From NCBI GenBank assembly GCA_963832365.1, contig CAWHUL010000030.1, positions 124,001 through 188,000 on the forward strand: a DNA stretch of 64,000 nucleotides, written 5' to 3'. Both the position numbers and the translations under genes were made by a program. This DNA comes from CAWBRT01 sp963832365 (lineage in GTDB: Bacteria; Acidobacteriota; Terriglobia; Terriglobales; Acidobacteriaceae). The notes beneath the pieces were generated by a model. The model ran no database searches and was not told where the DNA came from. It saw nothing but the letters and a program-made list of their open reading frames with translations. Below, piece by piece: positions 54,007 through 62,912 of this stretch; the stretch's first letter is position 1; every line of letters begins with the position of its first letter.

Positions 54007-56007
54007 GTGAATCGCTACGCCAAGCTTTTACTGATGTTCGTGCTGCTGACCGGAATGGCCCAGGCCAAACAACCGCAGAAAGCGGAGAAGTTTACCAATG
54101 CGGACTGCCTGGCGTGCCATAACGACGCATCGCTGACCAAGGAAGAAAATGGCAAGCAGGTGAGCCTGCAAGTGAAGGAGGAGCAATTCAAGAACTCCAT
54201 TCACGGCGGCATGTTCAGTTGCACGGATTGCCATAAGGATGTCACTTCGGTTCCGCATGAAGCCACGCCGGCCAAGCCATCCTGCGCGCAGTGCCACGGC
54301 GACCAGCTGAAGGCGTACGACAACGGACTGCATGCCAAGGCGCGCGCGGCCGGCGACCGGCAGGCGGCGCGTTGCGTCGACTGCCACGGCGACATTCATG
54401 CGATCCTTCCGGCGGGCGACCCCGCGTCCAAGGTGAGCCACAAGAACATCGCTGCCACTTGCGGCAGTTGTCATGGCCAAAAATCGGTGATGCAGCAGGC
54501 AGGAGAAAGCACGCGGCCTTTCACCTCCTACCAGGACAGCGTTCACGCCAAACTGGTGGCTGGCGGCAATGAGAAAGCCGCCGTTTGCAGCGACTGCCAC
54601 GGCGCTCACGACATGCGGCGCGTTTCCGACCCGCAATCGCCCGTTTACAAGACCAACGTTCCCGCCACCTGCGCCAAGTGTCACGAAGCGCAAAGAGCGG
54701 AGTTCATGACGAGTATTCACGGGCAGGCAATCGGCAGGGGCAACCTGCATGCGCCGGTCTGTACCGACTGTCATAGCTCGCACATGATCAAGGACGCCAA
54801 GGACCCGAGTTCAACCGTCTCGTCGGAGAATCTGGCAACCAACACCTGCGCGCAGTGTCACGAGAACGTGAAGATGTCGCGCGAGTTCGGAATCGTAGGC
54901 GGCCGCGGGAGCAGCTATCTGGCCAGCTATCACGGGCTCGCCACGGCCCGCGGGTCGAAGATCGCCGCCAATTGCGCCAGTTGTCATGGCGTGCACAACA
55001 TTCTGCCTTCGAGCGACCCGAAGTCGACAATCAACACGGCGCATCTCGTTCAAACCTGCGGAAAGTGCCATCCCGGCGCGAACGCTAATTTCGCCGCCAG
55101 CAAGATGCACCTCGACGCGCAAGCCGCCGATATCGGCAGCAAAGCCGTCGCTTTGATCCGCCGCTTCTACCTGCTGATGATCATCGCCACTATTGGCGGC
55201 ATGCTTTTGCACAACGTTCTGGTCATGCGGCGCAAACTGGCCGACCTTCGCCATGGACACGCGCACATCTCGGGTGGTCCGAGAATCGTGCTGCGCATGA
55301 CCTTCAACCAGCGCATGCAGCACATGACTTTGTTCACGAGCTTCTTTGTATTGGTCGCTACCGGCTTCGCGCTCAAGTACCCGGAATCCTGGCTCGGAAT
55401 GCTTTTCCTGGGCGAAACCGTGCGAAGCGTGCTGCACCGGATCGCCGGCGTAGTCCTGATCATGGTCGGCGTTTATCATGCCTGGTATGTTGCGGCAACC
55501 CGCGAGGGCCGCAAGCTGATCGTGGATTTCCTGCCCGAGTGGAAGGACGCCACCGATGTCAAGGACGTGCTGTTCTACTACCTGCGCCTGAGCGGAGACA
55601 AGCCGCAGTTCAAGCGCTTCAACTACGCCGAGAAGATGGAGTACTGGGCGCTGGTGTGGGGAACGATTGTCATGGCCCTGACCGGTGTCATGATCTGGGC
55701 CAAGGTTGAGTTCGGCAATCACCTGCCGCGCTGGGTCATCGATGCGGCCACCGCCGTTCACTTCTACGAAGCCATCCTGGCGTCGTTGGCGATTCTGGTG
55801 TGGCACTTCTACATGATCATCTTCGACCCGGAGGTCTACCCGATGAATTGGGCCTGGTACGACGGCAAGGTGACCTGCGAGCTTTATCAGTCCGAGCACG
55901 GGCTCGATGTGGAAACGCTGACTCAGGCGATGGAAACCGACGCGCGCCAGCAGGAGCAGACGGAAGCTCCGCCCGTTGAGGACGACAATGTCCCGGATCA
56001 TAAGTGA
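54007..56007 (+). CDS. Eleven-haem cytochrome c fused to a membrane cytochrome b domain
   Basis: A 666-residue protein from a GTG start (GAGGTCTT upstream) with signal peptide LLLMFVLLTGMAQA. The periplasmic half carries eleven CXXCH motifs (CLACH, CTDCH, CAQCH, CVDCH, CGSCH, CSDCH, CAKCH, CTDCH, CAQCH, CASCH, CGKCH). After residue 360 come five hydrophobic segments with His pairs (LLMIIATIGGMLLHNVLV, VLHRIAGVVLIMVGVYHAWYV, ALVWGTIVMALTGVMIW, HFYEAILASLAILVWHFYMI), i.e. a thiosulfate-reductase/formate-dehydrogenase-gamma-like cytochrome b. It should exchange electrons between quinone and the periplasmic haem wire. First gene of the locus, after the operator cluster. Confidence 0.9.
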   Translation: MNRYAKLLLMFVLLTGMAQAKQPQKAEKFTNADCLACHNDASLTKEENGKQVSLQVKEEQFKNSIHGGMFSCTDCHKDVTSVPHEATPAKPSCAQCHGDQLKAYDNGLHAKARAAGDRQAARCVDCHGDIHAILPAGDPASKVSHKNIAATCGSCHGQKSVMQQAGESTRPFTSYQDSVHAKLVAGGNEKAAVCSDCHGAHDMRRVSDPQSPVYKTNVPATCAKCHEAQRAEFMTSIHGQAIGRGNLHAPVCTDCHSSHMIKDAKDPSSTVSSENLATNTCAQCHENVKMSREFGIVGGRGSSYLASYHGLATARGSKIAANCASCHGVHNILPSSDPKSTINTAHLVQTCGKCHPGANANFAASKMHLDAQAADIGSKAVALIRRFYLLMIIATIGGMLLHNVLVMRRKLADLRHGHAHISGGPRIVLRMTFNQRMQHMTLFTSFFVLVATGFALKYPESWLGMLFLGETVRSVLHRIAGVVLIMVGVYHAWYVAATREGRKLIVDFLPEWKDATDVKDVLFYYLRLSGDKPQFKRFNYAEKMEYWALVWGTIVMALTGVMIWAKVEFGNHLPRWVIDAATAVHFYEAILASLAILVWHFYMIIFDPEVYPMNWAWYDGKVTCELYQSEHGLDVETLTQAMETDARQQEQTEAPPVEDDNVPDHK

Positions 56008-56202
56008 TTCGCTATTCCGGCGTCGGAAGAGGAAGTTGCTTTCAGCTAACGGCCATTTGTTGGACGAGCAGGCCCTAAGTTCCCGGAAGAAATGTTGGCG
56101 GAAGTCTGTATTTCTGTAATGATATGTAAATTGATGTGAGCTGATCCTGGTGGGGAAATCAGCAGCTTTGGGTGGCACGAATTCTTTGGATGGCACTAAT
56201 TA

Positions 56203-58245
56203 ATGAACAGCATGCATCAGGGTAGCCGCGCCTGCGGCCGCAGCCGTGCGGTGACGTGTGCGCTCATGGTGACGGCAATTCTCCTCGCGCTCGGCGCGTG
56301 TCTGCCGGTTGGCCGCGTACAAGCCGCAGAAGCCTCGGGCCAGAACGATCTCTGCTTCGGCTGCCACAGCGACAAGAGCATGACCACCAAGCATGCCGGG
56401 CGGACCGTCTCGCTTTTCGTGGACGGGAAAAAGTTTTCCGCCTCGGTGCACAACAGCCTGTCGTGTACCTCGTGCCACGTCGACCTGGAGGGAGCGGAGT
56501 TGCCGCACCCCGCGCCCAAGAAGGTGCAGTGCGGCACCTGCCATTCGCAAGAGCAGGAGCTGCATGCCAAGTCGCTGCACGGCAAAGCCGTTGCGCGCGG
56601 CGATCCGCTGGCTCCCCGCTGTGTCAACTGCCACGGCAATCACGATATTCTGCCGGTGAAAGACAAGAACTCGCCCGTCGCGCCGATGAAGGTGCCGTTC
56701 CTTTGTGGAAAGTGTCATCGCGAGGGCACGCCGGTTCAAACACAACGTCATATCGATGAGCACAACATCATCGAAAATTACACCGAGAGCATCCACGGCG
56801 AAGGCCTGCTTAAGAAGGGCTTGACCGTGTCGGCCAATTGCGCGTCGTGTCACACGGCGCACTCGATTCTGCCGCACACCGATCCCAACTCCTCTATTGC
56901 ACGGCGTAACATCGCGGCCACCTGCACCAAGTGTCATGCGCAGATCGAAGCCGTGCACCGCAAGACCATCCGCGGCGAACTTTGGGAGAAGGAAGCGAAT
57001 GTCCTGCCTGCCTGCGTGGACTGCCACCAACCGCACAAGGCGCGGAAAGTTTTCTACAGTCAGGGCATGGCCGATGCCGATTGCATGCGTTGCCATACCA
57101 ATCAGGCCCTAAAGTCGGCGGACGGCCGTTCCATGTTCGTCAAAGCGGCGGAGATTTCGGATTCGCGTCACGCGAAGGTTTCGTGCAGCCAGTGCCACTC
57201 GGAAGTGAACGCCTCGAAGGTTCGTCCCTGCGAGACCATCACTAGGCAGGTGGATTGCAGCAAGTGCCACGAAGCCGTCGGGCAACAGTATCAGCGGAGC
57301 ACTCACGGGCAACTGTTCGCCAAGCAGGACCGCAATGCTCCGACCTGCCGGGAATGCCATGGCACGCACGGCATTCTTGGCAAACTCGATCCGCGATCGC
57401 GGACATTTCCGCCTAACGTTCCCAATCTTTGCGCACAGTGCCATCGTGAGGGCCAGCGCGCCGCCCTGCGCTACACCGGCCAGCAGCATGACATCACTAC
57501 CAACTACAGCGAAAGCATTCATGGCAAGGGACTGTTGAAGAGCGGCCTCACCGTGACCGCTACTTGTACCAGTTGCCACACCGCGCACGGCGAATTGCCG
57601 GGCAAAGATCCCGACTCGACGGTCAACAGCAAGAATCTGCCGGCAACCTGCGGCAAGTGCCATCACGGCATCGAAGAGCAGTTTGTGCAGAGCGTGCACT
57701 CCGCGACGGTCAACAAGACCGACAAGAAATTGCCGGTCTGCAACGACTGTCACACCGCGCACTCCATTCGTCGAGCCGATGAAGATGGATTCAAACTCGA
57801 GATCATGGACAGGTGCGGCAAGTGCCATGGCGAAATTGCCCAGACCTACTTCGATACCTATCACGGAAAGGTATCGAAGCTCGGTTACACCAAGACCGCC
57901 AAGTGTTACGACTGCCACGGCGCTCACGATATCCAGAAGGTGGACGACCCGAGGTCGCATCTGAGCCGTGACAACGTGGTCACCACCTGCCGGAAGTGCC
58001 ACGCCGACGCGTCCCGCCGCTTTGCCGGATATCTGACGCACGCAACCCATCACGATCCTAAGAAGTATCCGTTCTTGTTCTGGGTGTTCTGGGGCATGAC
58101 GTCGCTGCTGATTGGGACCTTTATCGTCGGCGGCGTGCACACGCTGTTGTGGCTGCCGCGTGCCATCGAGATGAAGCGCAAGTTGCGCGCCGAGGAAGCC
58201 GCGCTCGAGGGCAAGCCGAATGGTCCTGCCGCGGAGGATAAGTAG
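56203..58245 (+). CDS. Nineteen-haem cytochrome c with one C-terminal membrane anchor
   Basis: A 680-residue multihaem protein with a signal segment (CALMVTAILLALGACLPVGRVQA) and nineteen CXXCH motifs. It contains an internal duplication: VPFLCGKCHREG... ESIHGEGLLKKGLTV... CTKCH and VPNLCAQCHREG... ESIHGKGLLKSGLTV... CGKCH are homologous halves about 210 residues apart. One C-terminal helix (FWVFWGMTSLLIGTFIVGGV) anchors it. Function of such wires is electron transfer across the periplasm; the terminal acceptor is not identifiable. One base separates its stop from the start of the next gene. Confidence 0.9.
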   Translation: MNSMHQGSRACGRSRAVTCALMVTAILLALGACLPVGRVQAAEASGQNDLCFGCHSDKSMTTKHAGRTVSLFVDGKKFSASVHNSLSCTSCHVDLEGAELPHPAPKKVQCGTCHSQEQELHAKSLHGKAVARGDPLAPRCVNCHGNHDILPVKDKNSPVAPMKVPFLCGKCHREGTPVQTQRHIDEHNIIENYTESIHGEGLLKKGLTVSANCASCHTAHSILPHTDPNSSIARRNIAATCTKCHAQIEAVHRKTIRGELWEKEANVLPACVDCHQPHKARKVFYSQGMADADCMRCHTNQALKSADGRSMFVKAAEISDSRHAKVSCSQCHSEVNASKVRPCETITRQVDCSKCHEAVGQQYQRSTHGQLFAKQDRNAPTCRECHGTHGILGKLDPRSRTFPPNVPNLCAQCHREGQRAALRYTGQQHDITTNYSESIHGKGLLKSGLTVTATCTSCHTAHGELPGKDPDSTVNSKNLPATCGKCHHGIEEQFVQSVHSATVNKTDKKLPVCNDCHTAHSIRRADEDGFKLEIMDRCGKCHGEIAQTYFDTYHGKVSKLGYTKTAKCYDCHGAHDIQKVDDPRSHLSRDNVVTTCRKCHADASRRFAGYLTHATHHDPKKYPFLFWVFWGMTSLLIGTFIVGGVHTLLWLPRAIEMKRKLRAEEAALEGKPNGPAAEDK

Positions 58246-58246
58246 C

Positions 58247-59170
58247 ATGGACAAGAGTGAACTAGGCCTGCCCGCGCCCGACAATTCGCGCCCCGACGCA
58301 ACCGCGGAAGAACGCGCCGCTTACATGAAACCGGCCGCTTCGGTGCAGCGTGAATTCGTACGCTTCACCCGCCTGCAGCGTGCGCTTCATGGTTGCATTG
58401 TCATCAGCTTCCTCAGCCTGGCCACGACCGGCCTGACGCTGAAATTTTCTTACACCAAGTGGGCCGTTTTCCTGTCGCGGCTGCTCGGTGGATTCCAGAC
58501 CGCCGGTTATATTCACCGCTTCGCGGCGGTAGTGATGTTTGCCGCTTTCATTACGCACCTCTTTGATCTCTACAAGCTGAAGACGAGGAAGTATGGCTCG
58601 TGGCGCAAGTTGCTGCTGGGACCGAACTCGATGATCCCTATGAAGCGCGACCTGGATGAGTTCATAGCCACGCTGAAGTGGTTCGTGCACCTTGGTCCGA
58701 AGCCGGAGTACGGGCGCTGGACCTACTGGGAAAAGTTCGATTATTTTGCCGTGTTCTGGGGAGTCTTCATCATCGGTTCCACCGGACTGACTCTCTGGTT
58801 TCCCGTGTTCTTCACTCGCTTTCTGCCGGGAGCGTTCATCAACGTCGCCACCATCATCCACAGCGACGAAGCTCTGCTCGCCACCGGATTCATTTTCACC
58901 GTCCATTTCTTCAACACCCACTTGCGGCCGGAGAAGTTCCCGATGGATACCACGGTCTTTACTGGCCGCATGGCTCTCCCCGAGCTCAAGCGGGACAAGC
59001 GCAAGGAATACGACGCGCTGGTTGCGAGCGGCGAACTGGAGCAGCATCTCGCCGAGCCGCACCCGGAAATTGTGGTCCGTACCATCCGCGCCTTTGCCTG
59101 GATTGCGTTGAGCATCGGTTTCAGCATTGTGGTTTGGATTGTGTACGCCATGCTGTTCGCCTATCGGTAG
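58247..59170 (+). CDS. Membrane cytochrome b subunit
   Basis: A 307-residue di-haem cytochrome b of the formate-dehydrogenase-gamma/thiosulfate-reductase type. The ATG at 58247 has GGAGG upstream and lies one base after the previous stop. Hydrophobic segments with His ligands: LHGCIVISFLSLATTGLTL, YIHRFAAVVMFAAFITHLFDLY, YFAVFWGVFIIGSTGLTLWF, IIHSDEALLATGFIFTVHFFNTHL and a last helix near residue 285. It would connect the quinone pool to the nineteen-haem protein. Confidence 0.88.
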   Translation: MDKSELGLPAPDNSRPDATAEERAAYMKPAASVQREFVRFTRLQRALHGCIVISFLSLATTGLTLKFSYTKWAVFLSRLLGGFQTAGYIHRFAAVVMFAAFITHLFDLYKLKTRKYGSWRKLLLGPNSMIPMKRDLDEFIATLKWFVHLGPKPEYGRWTYWEKFDYFAVFWGVFIIGSTGLTLWFPVFFTRFLPGAFINVATIIHSDEALLATGFIFTVHFFNTHLRPEKFPMDTTVFTGRMALPELKRDKRKEYDALVASGELEQHLAEPHPEIVVRTIRAFAWIALSIGFSIVVWIVYAMLFAYR

Positions 59171-59210
59171 ACCAGTGCGCGAGGAACTGGGGTTTTCTGG
59201 AGAGTCAGAG

Positions 59211-59250
59211 TGTCATGGCGAGCGAAGTCGAGCCATCTCTTGTTTCATTT
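59211..59250. repeat. Dispersed repeat, family B
   Basis: TGTCATGGCGAGCGAAGTCG followed by AGCCATCTCTTGTTTC, matching 12117-12152. It lies in the 235-base gap before the NapC-like gene, which otherwise shows no clear operator. Confidence 0.7.
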
Positions 59251-59405
59251 CTGTTGCCAATAACAAACGGACTCCAGGGCGCCAGGACCGGAATCTGCGG
59301 GACTGCCCAATTCAGCGTCGGCAGAGCTCAATTTCTGCTTTCGACCACGCGAATTCAGTACGCCTCGTTTTCCGATATGATTAAGTTCGTGGGGGACTAC
59401 GCACG

Positions 59406-60938
59406 ATGAGTGATGCGGGAACGCCCCTTCCGCCGAATCCGCCGGCGGAAGATCTGTCACTGAAGAGTCTGCTTCGCAATTACGTCAGCCTGATCGGACT
59501 CGCCTTGGCGGTCGTATCGCTGGCGAACATCATCTTTTTGTTTCTGATCGATATCGTTTCGAACCAGCCAAGTCCCTACATCGGCATTTTTGCCTACATG
59601 GTGATGCCCGCATTCCTGCTGATGGGATTGCTCCTCGTTCCTGTGGGGATGTGGATCGAGCGTCAGCGGCACCGCCGGAATTTGGCCAGTCTCAGTCGCT
59701 TCCCGGTCCTGGACCTGAACAGCGCCACGCAGCGCGGCACGATCGCATTCTTCCTGTCCTCCGTGATCCTGTTCATCCTTCTCAGTGCTGCCGGCAGTTA
59801 TCGCGCCTACGAGTACACCGATTCCGTCCAGTTCTGCGGTCAGCTTTGCCACACGGTGATGCATCCGGAGTTCACCGCGCATCAGGCCTCGCCCCATGCT
59901 CGCGTTACGTGCGTCGATTGTCACGTTGGGGCAGGCGCGGGCTGGTATGTCCGCTCCAAGCTGTCCGGCGCCCGCCAGGTCGTCAAGACCGCGCTGAACA
60001 CCTTTCCCCGCCCGATCGAGACGCCGGTAGCTAACCTGCGTCCCCCGCAGGAAACTTGCGAGCAGTGTCACTGGCCCAGAAAGTTCTGGGGAGCGCAATT
60101 AAAGGTCATCAATCACTTTTCCAGCGACGAGCAGAACACTCCGCGGCAGTTGCAGATGCTGATCAAGACCGGCGGCGGCGATGCGAATGCCGGCCAGGCA
60201 AGTGGAATTCACTGGCACATGAACATCGCCAACATCATCACCTACTCCTCCGATCCCAAGCGGCAGAGCATCCCCTACGTGCGGATTCAGAATGCGAAAG
60301 GCGAGGTGACCGAGTATTTCGCCCCGGATGCCAAGCCCGAAGAGATTGCCAAAATGAGTAGCCGGCGCATGGATTGCGTCGATTGCCATAACCGCCCCAC
60401 CCACATTTATCTTCCCCCCGACCGCGCCGTTGATGACTCGCTCGCGACAAATCGGATTGACCGGAGTTTGCCCTACGTGAAACAGCAGTCGGTCCAGGTG
60501 CTGACGGCGGCTTACAAGACGACGCCCGAAGCGATGCAGGCCATTGCCACCGCAATTCCGGCGTTCTATCGCGAGAAATATCCGCAGATCGCCGGCGCCA
60601 AACAGGCGCAGATACAGTCTGTGGTGTCTGAACTTCAGCGTGTTTTCCGCACCACCATCTTTCCGGAGATGAAAGTCGATTGGCGCACGCATCCCAACAA
60701 TGTCGGGCATTTTTATTTTCCGGGCTGCTTCCGCTGTCACGACGGCAACCATCTGAGCAAGGCCGGCAAGGCCATCAGCAAGGATTGCAATGCCTGCCAC
60801 ACCATGCTCTCGGAGCAGGAAGGCGCGCAGTCGCCCATGGCCGCCACCACCGGAGTCGCCTTCAAGCATCCGGTGGACCTGGGCGATCTCGCGGCCGTCA
60901 ACTGTTCGGACTGTCACAACGGCGGCGTCGGACCCTAA
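59406..60938 (+). CDS. NapC/NirT-like seven-haem quinol dehydrogenase
   Basis: A 510-residue protein with three N-terminal hydrophobic segments (LIGLALAVVSLANIIFLFLI, IFAYMVMPAFLLMGLLLV, GTIAFFLSSVILFILLSAAG). The haem part starts with the NapC/NirT signature: CGQLCH (a CX3CH haem), then MHPEFTAHQASPHARVTCVDCH, CEQCH and, after a longer insert, CVDCH. Three more CXXCH (CFRCH, CNACH, CSDCH) form a C-terminal module not found in plain NapC. It probably oxidises quinol or links quinol to the other cytochromes. Last gene of the locus; its own promoter is possible given the 235-base gap. Confidence 0.9.
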   Translation: MSDAGTPLPPNPPAEDLSLKSLLRNYVSLIGLALAVVSLANIIFLFLIDIVSNQPSPYIGIFAYMVMPAFLLMGLLLVPVGMWIERQRHRRNLASLSRFPVLDLNSATQRGTIAFFLSSVILFILLSAAGSYRAYEYTDSVQFCGQLCHTVMHPEFTAHQASPHARVTCVDCHVGAGAGWYVRSKLSGARQVVKTALNTFPRPIETPVANLRPPQETCEQCHWPRKFWGAQLKVINHFSSDEQNTPRQLQMLIKTGGGDANAGQASGIHWHMNIANIITYSSDPKRQSIPYVRIQNAKGEVTEYFAPDAKPEEIAKMSSRRMDCVDCHNRPTHIYLPPDRAVDDSLATNRIDRSLPYVKQQSVQVLTAAYKTTPEAMQAIATAIPAFYREKYPQIAGAKQAQIQSVVSELQRVFRTTIFPEMKVDWRTHPNNVGHFYFPGCFRCHDGNHLSKAGKAISKDCNACHTMLSEQEGAQSPMAATTGVAFKHPVDLGDLAAVNCSDCHNGGVGP

Positions 60939-60968
60939 CCTAAGTTTTGGAGGAACTAACCCTGGATG

Positions 60969-61014
60969 CGGGTGCCCCACGTTCCGCCCCGCTGTTGGGC
61001 TAACGTGGGGTAGT
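60969..61014. repeat. Palindromic intergenic repeat, family A
   Basis: GGGTGCCCCACGTTCCGCC... GGGCTAACGTGGGGTAG; arms CCCCACGTT / AACGTGGGG. Confidence 0.75.
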
Positions 61015-61065
61015 CTCCGGGTGCCCCATCCTTATCGCGCAGCGATAGCGTGGGCTTTGCCGGGT

Positions 61066-61098
61066 GCCCCATTCAAGCGAAGCTTGGGTGGGGCTTTT
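61066..61098 (+). terminator. Terminator-like hairpin after the cytochrome locus
   Basis: Arms GCCCCATTCAAGC / GCTTGGGTGGGGC (one G-T pair) around GAA, followed by TTTT. A similar element recurs at 46727-46757, so it is a repeat that can serve as a terminator. Confidence 0.7.
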
Positions 61099-61184
61099 CG
61101 TTGAGGCAGTTCTCGAAACATCACGCCCGCCGCGCTTCTTCACTTTCGCTTTACAGTGGAGGGGTGATTCTGCGAAATTAGAAC

Positions 61185-62744
61185 GTGGAACATCCCGCGA
61201 TTGAATCCATCGTTATCCTTGATTTCGGCTCGCAATATACGCAGCTGATTGCGCGCCGCGTCCGCGAGCAGAACGTTTTCTCCGCCGTTCTGCCCTGTAC
61301 TGCCGCACTGTCGGAAATCCAGAATTACAATCCGGTCGGCATCATTCTTTCCGGCGGGCCATTCTCGGTTTACGATCCCGATGCGCCGCCCGCCGACGAA
61401 CGCGTCCTTGCCCTGGGAGTGCCCGTGCTCGGCATTTGCTATGGGCTTCAATTCATTGCTCACAAACTCGGCGGCAAAGTGAGTCCCGGCGTAAAGCGGG
61501 AATACGGCCATGCGGACGTCACCCTCATCGAAAAATCCTGCTTGTTTGAAGCAGTGCCGTCGCAGGTGAGCGTATGGATGTCGCACGGCGACGAAGCACT
61601 GGAGTTGCCGGAGGGCTTTCAACTGATCGCCAGGTCGGCCACCGCGGTGGCCGCCATCGAAAACCGTGCCAAGCGCATTTTCGCCGTGCAGTTCCACCCC
61701 GAGGTCCACCACACCAGCCACGGCACGGACATTCTTCGCAATTTCGTTTTCGGAATCTGCGGAGCCAAGCCGAACTGGACCGCGCAGCGTTTCATCGATT
61801 CCACGGTCGAAAACGTTCGCCAGACCGTCGGTCCGTCGGGGCGCGCCATCTGCGCCATTTCCGGCGGCGTAGATTCGTCCGTGGCGGCGACGCTGGTCTC
61901 CCGCGCGCTCGGCGAACGCCTGACCTGCGTTTTCGTCAACAATGGAGTGCTTCGCAAGCATGAGTTCGAGAAGGTGCAGCAGAGCCTGCGCAACAATCTC
62001 GGACTCAACATCGATGCCGTTGACGCGAGCGAGCGTTTTTTATCGAAGCTCGCTGGCGTTACCGACCCCGAGCGCAAGCGCAAGATTATCGGCAACGAGT
62101 TCATCGAGGTCTTCGAGCGCGAAGCGCTCCGCCTCAAGCAGAGCTCCGGCCACGTCGAGTGGTTGGTGCAGGGAACGCTTTACCCGGACGTGATCGAGTC
62201 GCGTTCCGTGCGCGGCCCGTCGCAAACCATCAAGAGCCATCACAACGTCGGCGGGCTTCCGGAAAAGATGAACCTCAAACTCATCGAGCCCTTGAAGGAT
62301 CTCTTCAAGGACGAGGTGCGTCGCATCGGTCGCGATCTCGGCATGCCCGAGGAGATGGTGCAGCGGCAGCCATTCCCCGGCCCCGGACTGGCCGTTCGCA
62401 TCCTCGGCGAAGTCACCCCCGAGCGCATTTCGCTGCTTCAGGAGGCTGACGATATCGTTGTATCCGAGATCAGGCGGGCGGGCCTGTACACCAAGATCTG
62501 GCAGTCATTTGCCGTGCTGCTTCCGGTGATGTCCGTCGGCGTCATGGGCGACCAGCGTACCTACGCTTATACCTGTGCCATCCGCGCCGTAAACTCCGAG
62601 GACGGCATGACCGCCGATTGGGTTCCGCTCCCTCACGAGGTGCTGAAGACGATCTCCAGCCGCATCGTGAACGAAATCCGCGGAATCAACCGCGTCGTCT
62701 ACGACATTACATCGAAGCCGCCCGGAACCATCGAATGGGAGTAG
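61185..62744 (+). CDS. guaA: GMP synthase (glutamine-hydrolysing)
   Basis: A 519-residue enzyme that converts XMP to GMP. GTG start at 61185 (MEHPAIESIVILDFGSQYTQ), with only a distant purine-rich stretch upstream. The N-terminal class I glutamine amidotransferase has its Cys in GICYGLQ and His-Glu in FHPEVHHT; the ATP-pyrophosphatase loop is AISGGVDSSVAA; the dimer domain ends TSKPPGTIEWE. Full length and intact. Independent of its neighbours. Confidence 0.98.
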   Translation: MEHPAIESIVILDFGSQYTQLIARRVREQNVFSAVLPCTAALSEIQNYNPVGIILSGGPFSVYDPDAPPADERVLALGVPVLGICYGLQFIAHKLGGKVSPGVKREYGHADVTLIEKSCLFEAVPSQVSVWMSHGDEALELPEGFQLIARSATAVAAIENRAKRIFAVQFHPEVHHTSHGTDILRNFVFGICGAKPNWTAQRFIDSTVENVRQTVGPSGRAICAISGGVDSSVAATLVSRALGERLTCVFVNNGVLRKHEFEKVQQSLRNNLGLNIDAVDASERFLSKLAGVTDPERKRKIIGNEFIEVFEREALRLKQSSGHVEWLVQGTLYPDVIESRSVRGPSQTIKSHHNVGGLPEKMNLKLIEPLKDLFKDEVRRIGRDLGMPEEMVQRQPFPGPGLAVRILGEVTPERISLLQEADDIVVSEIRRAGLYTKIWQSFAVLLPVMSVGVMGDQRTYAYTCAIRAVNSEDGMTADWVPLPHEVLKTISSRIVNEIRGINRVVYDITSKPPGTIEWE

Positions 62745-62775
62745 GCTGGCGCCAAGAGAATACGGCAGGTGGCCG

Positions 62776-62827
62776 GGTGCCCCACGTCGGCCAAGCGGGG
62801 CAGCTTCCTCGTGGGCTGACGTGGGAT
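62776..62827. repeat. Palindromic intergenic repeat, family A
   Basis: GGGTGCCCCACGTCGGCC... GGGCTGACGTGGGATAC; arms CCCACGTC / GACGTGGG. Confidence 0.7.
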
Positions 62828-62912
62828 ACAGCTCTTCCGCGGGACGTTCTGTCGCAATTGAACGCCGCGAGCAGTGTTGGCGCGAAACAAAGATTTCTCT
62901 GGAGAAACGACC

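Noticed and set aside
56130..56165. FNR-type box before the nineteen-haem gene (TTGATGTGAGCTGAT)
   Set aside because: It does not form a proper TTGAT-N4-ATCAA palindrome; the second half is missing.
54811..56196. 461-codon minus-strand frame opposite the eleven-haem cytochrome
   Set aside because: The plus strand codes for haem motifs with correct spacing; the minus frame is a shadow, as are similar frames opposite 57109-58284 and 60099-60980.
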